Of a stretch of DNA of 8,657 nucleotides, positions 6,301 to 8,657 are shown one piece after another. Each line of letters begins with the position of its first letter. The stretch's first letter is position 1. This stretch comes from Chloroflexota bacterium. Lineage in GTDB: Bacteria > Chloroflexota > UBA6077 > JACQUR01. The stretch lies in NCBI GenBank assembly GCA_016210245.1, contig JACQUR010000507.1:1-8657 (forward strand), written 5' to 3'. The notes beneath the pieces are model-generated. The model worked only from the letters and a program-made list of their open reading frames with translations, was not told the origin of the DNA and did no database searches. A program made the translations under genes and the position numbers.

Positions 6301-7692
6301 AGGGATGTGCTCCGCCTCCCGGTCCGACACCAGCACGTGGGTGGGCCCGCCGGGCGCGTTGGCGACACACTCGGCGACCGGCCCGTCGCCCGGGGGCGCG
6401 ATATTGGGCCCTCCAACTCCGATGTGCTCGGTGTTCATGAAGGTGGCAGCCAGGTAGGTCAGCCAGTCGGGGTCGGGGTAGGCGTCGTCGTCGAGGTAGG
6501 CGACGATCTCGCCCGTGCTGGCCGCCAGCCCGGTATTGCGGGCGCTGCTCAGGCCCCGGTTCTCGGTGCTGATCAGGCGGACGTCGTACTCCCGGGCGAT
6601 GTCTGGGGTGGCATCGGTCGAGCCGTCGTCGACCACGATCACCTCGAAGTCCGGATACCGCAGTCGCCCCAACCCCTCGAGACAGTCGCGCAGGGTGCGC
6701 GCCCCGTTGTAGCTGCAGACAACCACTGAGATGCGGGGCCAGGGCAGCCCCGGGGGGAAGGGCGTCTCGGCGAAGGCTCGACGCACCGCCTCCAGGGCCG
6801 GCTTCGGTTGTCTTCCCCGGTCCGTCAGGCCGAAATCCCAGTCCTGGACGTCCTGGCCGCCGCAATGCCACTCGTCGGTCCAGGCGTACACGAACATACC
6901 GGCCACCCCACCCGCGAAGGCCGTTCGGATCTGCCCTTCCAGGGTGCTCGCCTGGACGTCCTCGCCCCGCCGCCGGCTATCCAGCCCCACCTCTGCCAGG
7001 ACCAGCGGCCGATCGCCCGCGACGTTCTGGAGGCGGGCGAGGTAAGCTTCGAGGCGGTCCTGGGACTCCAGGTAGACGTTGAAGCAGACGAAGTCCACAA
7101 AAGGAAGCTGCAGGTACTCGGTGGAGGGGTAGTTCACGTAGGTGACGAGACCCTCGGGGTCCTCGGCTTTCGTGAGCCGGTACAGCCGTTGGAGGTAGCG
7201 CTGGATGCGGCGATGGCCGTGCCAGCGCACCACGGCAGCCGGAATCTCGTTGCCAAGGGTGTAGGCGAGGACGGCAGGATGCCCCGCGCAGGCGCGCACC
7301 CAGGCGCGCACCTGCTCCTCCATCCACCGGCGGCGCTTTCCATCGTCCAGGAAGGCGACGTACCGCTCCAGCGGCAGACCCACCAGCACAAGCAGGCCGT
7401 GCCGGAGAGCGGCGTCGAGCAGCCAGCGCGGCGGCACGGTGTAGGTACGGACCGAGTTGAGGCCGTTGGCTGCCATCGTCTGGAAGTCCCGCTCGACGAC
7501 GGCCGGGTCCGGATACTCCCCGTTGGCCTCGCTGGGCCGGAAGGTGCCGTAGGTGACGCCGCGGAGGTACAGCTTCTCATCGCTGAGGTAGAGGAACTTG
7601 CCGCGGACCTTCGGCCGGGCCTCTGGCGACAGAGAAACCCGCGCTTTATGGCTCACCAGTTCGATGGGTACAGCCTCTTCTGAGCCTGGCAT
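3367..7692 (-). CDS. Glycoside-hydrolase-like barrel / GT2 glycosyltransferase / ABC exporter fusion, 1441 aa
   Basis: This is one uninterrupted frame with four parts, numbered from ATG 7692. Residues 29-309 form a clan GH-A-like TIM barrel (GH2/GH5-like): LGNE places the acid/base at E149, LAEVG places the nucleophile at E234, and YAW gives W271. Residues 321-540 are a GT-A family 2 transferase with VVVCSYNG, VVDDGS (353-358), YLDDD metal site (399-403), GDDGD (489-493) and WHHRR (514-518). Residues 560-830 hold a GVWGSAPFQSLY linker, hydrophobic segments near 604-644 and 784-823, and a soluble domain with DRWDLEVRGG (742-751). Residues 856-1181 are a six-helix ABC exporter domain. Residues 1202-1416 are its ATPase: Walker A GPTGAGKT (1236-1243), Q1284, signature LSGGE (1340-1344), Walker B D1364-E1365 and H1396. 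All ATPase motifs are intact. There is no signal peptide, so the GH, GT2 and ATPase parts are probably cytoplasmic. It heads the operon. The frame also allows TTG 7719, nine codons upstream; ATG 7692 is favoured because it has a GGGA site at suitable spacing. The likely job is glycan assembly plus export; the substrate is unknown. Confidence 0.9.
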   Translation of the reverse strand: MPGSEEAVPIELVSHKARVSLSPEARPKVRGKFLYLSDEKLYLRGVTYGTFRPSEANGEYPDPAVVERDFQTMAANGLNSVRTYTVPPRWLLDAALRHGLLVLVGLPLERYVAFLDDGKRRRWMEEQVRAWVRACAGHPAVLAYTLGNEIPAAVVRWHGHRRIQRYLQRLYRLTKAEDPEGLVTYVNYPSTEYLQLPFVDFVCFNVYLESQDRLEAYLARLQNVAGDRPLVLAEVGLDSRRRGEDVQASTLEGQIRTAFAGGVAGMFVYAWTDEWHCGGQDVQDWDFGLTDRGRQPKPALEAVRRAFAETPFPPGLPWPRISVVVCSYNGARTLRDCLEGLGRLRYPDFEVIVVDDGSTDATPDIAREYDVRLISTENRGLSSARNTGLAASTGEIVAYLDDDAYPDPDWLTYLAATFMNTEHIGVGGPNIAPPGDGPVAECVANAPGGPTHVLVSDREAEHIPGCNMAFRKAYLEAIDGFDPQFRAAGDDGDVCWRLQPRGWTLGYSPAALVWHHRRNSVRDYWKQQCGYGKAEALLERKWPDKYNAAGHLTWDGRIYGKGLSRLLYPSPGRIYHGVWGSAPFQSLYQPSAGPLWSLPQMPEYHVLLAVLAGITALGVLWAPLLLALPLLALGLGVSLVQAGLSARHATYPSTLRSLPARWKLYALTTFLHLLQPVARLNGRLCHGLTPWRRRGRGGLALPRPRTCTVWSETWREHTTWLHAIEASLRAEGTAFRRGGNHDRWDLEVRGGLLGAARLLAAVEEYGGGRQMGRFRLWPRYPVEGLSALLVLGTLATDAALDGALAAAAILGAAALVLGLRALWEGARASAILLRAIDHQARRDVVAVEVHRDLTLYGRLLRLARPCWPHIAGLFLLGLLSTPVALLTPLPLKIAVDSVIGSRPLPGFLDTLWPATLRSGTTLLTLSVGLLLAVTLLGQLQELALTLLRTYAGDRLVLTLRAELFRNAQRLSLAYHDAKGTTDSAYRVQHDASAIQGIAVDGVIPFVTAGFALAGMIYVIARIDWQLALVALAISPVLFVISRAYRQQVRQEWREAKKLESSALSVVQEALSAIRVVKAFGQEDHERERFAHQSQEGMQAHLRVSLVEGSFNLLVGLATAAGTAAFLFVGVSHVLSGALTLGDMLLVTGYLSQLYAPLRTISKNSVALQASLASAERAFALLDEAPDVVERPGARALGRACGAVAFRNVSFAYGDGRPALHDVSFEVGAGARVGISGPTGAGKTTLVNLVTRFYDPTAGQILLDGLDLREYRLADLRAQFALVLQEPVLFSTSVAENIAYARPGASWGEIVAAARAANAHEFITRLPQGYETPVGERGMQLSGGERQRISLARAFLKNAPILILDEPTSAVDVQTEAAIMEAVEHLMRGRTTFLITHRQDTLKSCDVLLDIEHGRLARVTATRRTDALADRGRKDSRHDRAA

Positions 7693-7703
7693 CGATATCC
7701 CGC

Positions 7704-7717
7704 GGCGCTGAAGCGCC
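7704..7717 (-). promoter_or_regulatory. Leader hairpin upstream of the fusion-gene start
   Basis: On the minus strand, GGCGC, loop TTCA and GCGCC form a perfect 5-bp hairpin 11 bases upstream of ATG 7692. The alternative TTG start (7719-7717) overlaps its outer end. A purine-rich, Shine-Dalgarno-like run (GGGGGAAGGGGG, complement of 7721-7732) lies just before it, too close to the TTG for ideal spacing and too far from the ATG unless the hairpin folds. This resembles the arrangement before the amidase start. A role in translation is inference. Confidence 0.35.
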
Positions 7718-7740
7718 AATCCCCCTTCCCCCCGACCGGG

Positions 7741-7800
7741 GCGCGCTTCGCAAGAAAAATGCCTGATAAACCAATTCGGTCTGATTACGTCGTGACCTGG
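7741..7800 (-). promoter_or_regulatory. A/T-richer stretch, probable promoter region of the glycan operon
   Basis: This is the only clearly A/T-enriched stretch in the window. It lies directly upstream of the fusion gene and downstream of rnhB on the same strand. Read on the minus strand it contains GAATTGGTTTATCAGG and a run of five T. I cannot place a convincing -35/-10 pair, so it is called by composition and position only. Confidence 0.3.
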
Positions 7801-7836
7801 TCCAGACCCCGCCTTTGATTGGGCGGCGCCCCTGGA
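7801..7836 (-). terminator. Stem-loop after rnhB, possible terminator without a U-tract
   Basis: An outer stem TCCAG (7801-7805) with CTGGA (7832-7836) and an inner stem CCGCC (7809-7813) with GGCGG (7822-7826) enclose an eight-base loop. It begins 16 bases after the rnhB stop codon. No T-run follows, so intrinsic termination is uncertain; it may instead stabilise the 3' end of the message. It separates rnhB from the glycan operon. Confidence 0.35.
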
Positions 7837-7851
7837 GAATTCACGGCACCA

Positions 7852-8427
7852 TCAGATCATCTTGCTCAGGACTGCCCGCACCGGCGCGTAGGTGCGGCGG
7901 TGGAAGGGGGTGGGTCCTAGCTCGCGCAGCGCCTGGAGGTGGTGTGGGGTGCCGTAGCCGGCGTTGCGCTCCCAGCCGTAGGCCGGGTAGCGCGCGCCGA
8001 GCAGGCGCATGAGGCGGTCGCGGGCCACCTTGGCGACGATTGAGGCGCAGGCGATGGCGTAGCAGGAGGCATCGCCGTCCACGATCGCGGTATGGGGGCC
8101 CAGGTCGACGTCCGTGATCCTCAGCCCGTCGATGAGCGCATGGTCGTACGGGCCAACGCGGGCCAGCGCGCGGCGCATGGCCAGGTGCGTGGCCTTGCGC
8201 ACGTTGAGCCGCTCGACCTCCGCCACCGAGGCCGCCCCCAGGCCCACACCGAGCGCGCGCTGGCGGATCTCCGCCGCCAGCCGCTCGCGCTGCAGGGCGG
8301 AGAGGACCTTGGAGTCCTGCACCCCCTCGATCGCCTGGCGGCGGGGAGGCACCAGCACCGCCGCGGCGAGCACAGGGCCAGCCAGGCTACCGACGCCAAC
8401 CTCGTCGACGCCCACGATGCGGAGCAA
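7852..8427 (-). CDS. rnhB: Ribonuclease HII, about 191 aa
   Basis: This enzyme nicks 5' to single ribonucleotides in DNA and cleaves RNA in RNA-DNA hybrids, using two metal ions. Numbered from TTG 8427: D8-E9 in VGVDEVG, K40 in a DSK motif, D100 in ALIDG and D119 in VDGDAS form the active-site set. ASIVAKVARDRLM (128-140), AGYGTPHHL (156-164) and GPTPFHRR (171-178) are typical of the family, and Y158 matches the conserved tyrosine. The family's Gly-Arg-Gly motif reads Gly-Val-Gly here (11-13). The TTG start is chosen because GGAAG lies six bases upstream and it gives a normal family length. Another TTG at 8460 lacks a ribosome binding site, and the frame beyond it (to 8622) runs through tandem repeats. 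No operon partner is visible in the window. Confidence 0.92.
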   Translation of the reverse strand: MLRIVGVDEVGVGSLAGPVLAAAVLVPPRRQAIEGVQDSKVLSALQRERLAAEIRQRALGVGLGAASVAEVERLNVRKATHLAMRRALARVGPYDHALIDGLRITDVDLGPHTAIVDGDASCYAIACASIVAKVARDRLMRLLGARYPAYGWERNAGYGTPHHLQALRELGPTPFHRRTYAPVRAVLSKMI

Positions 8428-8463
8428 TCCGCTCTTCCAGAACGACCGCTCCAGCCGCAACGA

Positions 8464-8495
8464 AGTGCTGAGTGCTGAGTGCTGAGTGCTGAGTG
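8464..8495. repeat. Heptamer tandem array (AGTGCTG x4, plus partial)
   Basis: Four exact consecutive copies of AGTGCTG fill 8464-8491, followed by a partial AGTG. The array ends 36 bases upstream of the chosen rnhB start. The 7-base period is not a codon multiple, and the open frame that crosses it is therefore probably not coding. It resembles the short tandemly repeated heptamers (STRR) described in filamentous cyanobacteria, although the unit differs. Confidence 0.9.
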
Positions 8496-8530
8496 TTTCT
8501 CGGCTCAGTACCTGACGCGCCTTTCTGAAC

Positions 8531-8553
8531 CGCAGAGACGCCGAGACGCAGAG
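8531..8553. repeat. Octamer tandem array (CGCAGAGA-like, about three units)
   Basis: Units CGCAGAGA, CGCCGAGA and CGCAGAG follow one another with an 8-base period. The array sits between the two heptamer arrays and shares no unit with them. It is too short and imperfect to be CRISPR. Its distribution in the genome cannot be seen here. Confidence 0.75.
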
Positions 8554-8578
8554 TGCCCTGGAACGAACGGCTCTCTTC

Positions 8579-8657
8579 AGTCCCGAGTCCTGAGTCCTGA
8601 GTCCCAAGCCCAGACTCAGCACTCACGAAGTCCTGAGTTGAAAGTCCTGAGTCCTCA
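8579..8657. repeat. Second heptamer block (AGTCCTG family), with an inverted segment
   Basis: 8579-8606 reads AGTCCCG, AGTCCTG, AGTCCTG, AGTCCCA. 8629-8656 reads AGTCCTG, AGTTGAA, AGTCCTG, AGTCCTC, again with a 7-base period. Between them, ACTCAGCACTCA (8614-8625) is the reverse complement of the AGTGCTG array unit. TGAGTCCTGAGTC (8591-8603) and GACTCAGCACTCA (8613-8625) can form a 13-bp stem with one mismatch and a 9-base loop. The block runs off the end of the window, so its extent is unknown. No gene is seen in 8428-8657. Confidence 0.8.

Noticed and set aside
8428..8622. N-terminal extension of RNase HII to 8622
   Set aside because: The extension is a translation of heptamer and octamer repeats, and family length and the ribosome binding site support TTG 8427.
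8464..8656. CRISPR array
   Set aside because: The units are 7-8 bases and contiguous; there are no 20-40 base repeats with unique spacers and no cas genes.

Overview
The window is GC-rich bacterial DNA with compact genes, strong third-position G/C bias and small-repeat-laden gaps. The style fits a Chloroflexota (Thermomicrobia-like) or similar environmental genome: long G/C palindromes and short-unit (7- and 8-base) tandem repeats lie between genes. This placement is an inference from repeat style and protein flavour; there is no rRNA or other phylogenetic marker except a divergent RNase HII.

Layout. (1) 1-239 is non-coding: a near-perfect 33-bp palindrome (40-109), a degenerate octamer remnant and a likely promoter. 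(2) 240-1239, plus strand: a small phage-lysis-like cassette of a 64-aa protein of unknown function, an N-acetylmuramoyl-L-alanine amidase, and a third small protein whose 3' end looks broken. (3) 1100-7692, minus strand: a tightly packed three-gene operon, read right to left. It encodes a 1441-residue fusion (TIM-barrel glycoside-hydrolase-like domain, GT2 glycosyltransferase, membrane and linker segments, complete ABC exporter), then an APH-fold small-molecule kinase (17-base overlap), then a second glycosyltransferase-like protein (4-base gap). (4) 7693-7851 is a gap with the probable operon promoter and a stem-loop after rnhB. (5) 7852-8427, minus strand: rnhB (RNase HII). (6) 8428-8657 is a repeat-rich gap with heptamer and octamer arrays, running off the end of the window.

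How the genes may work together. The minus-strand operon looks like a compact pathway that builds, trims or phosphorylates, and exports a glycan or glycoconjugate. The fusion would put a sugar-transfer active site, a hydrolase/transglycosidase-type active site and an ATP-driven exporter on one chain at the inner face of the membrane. The kinase and second glycosyltransferase are co-translated with it. The substrate cannot be read from the sequence. This fusion is the best candidate for an undescribed system in the window.

The plus-strand cassette and the glycan operon converge and collide near 1138-1147. There, codon bias collapses in both antisense frames at the same place, which suggests a rearrangement joint between two formerly separate segments.
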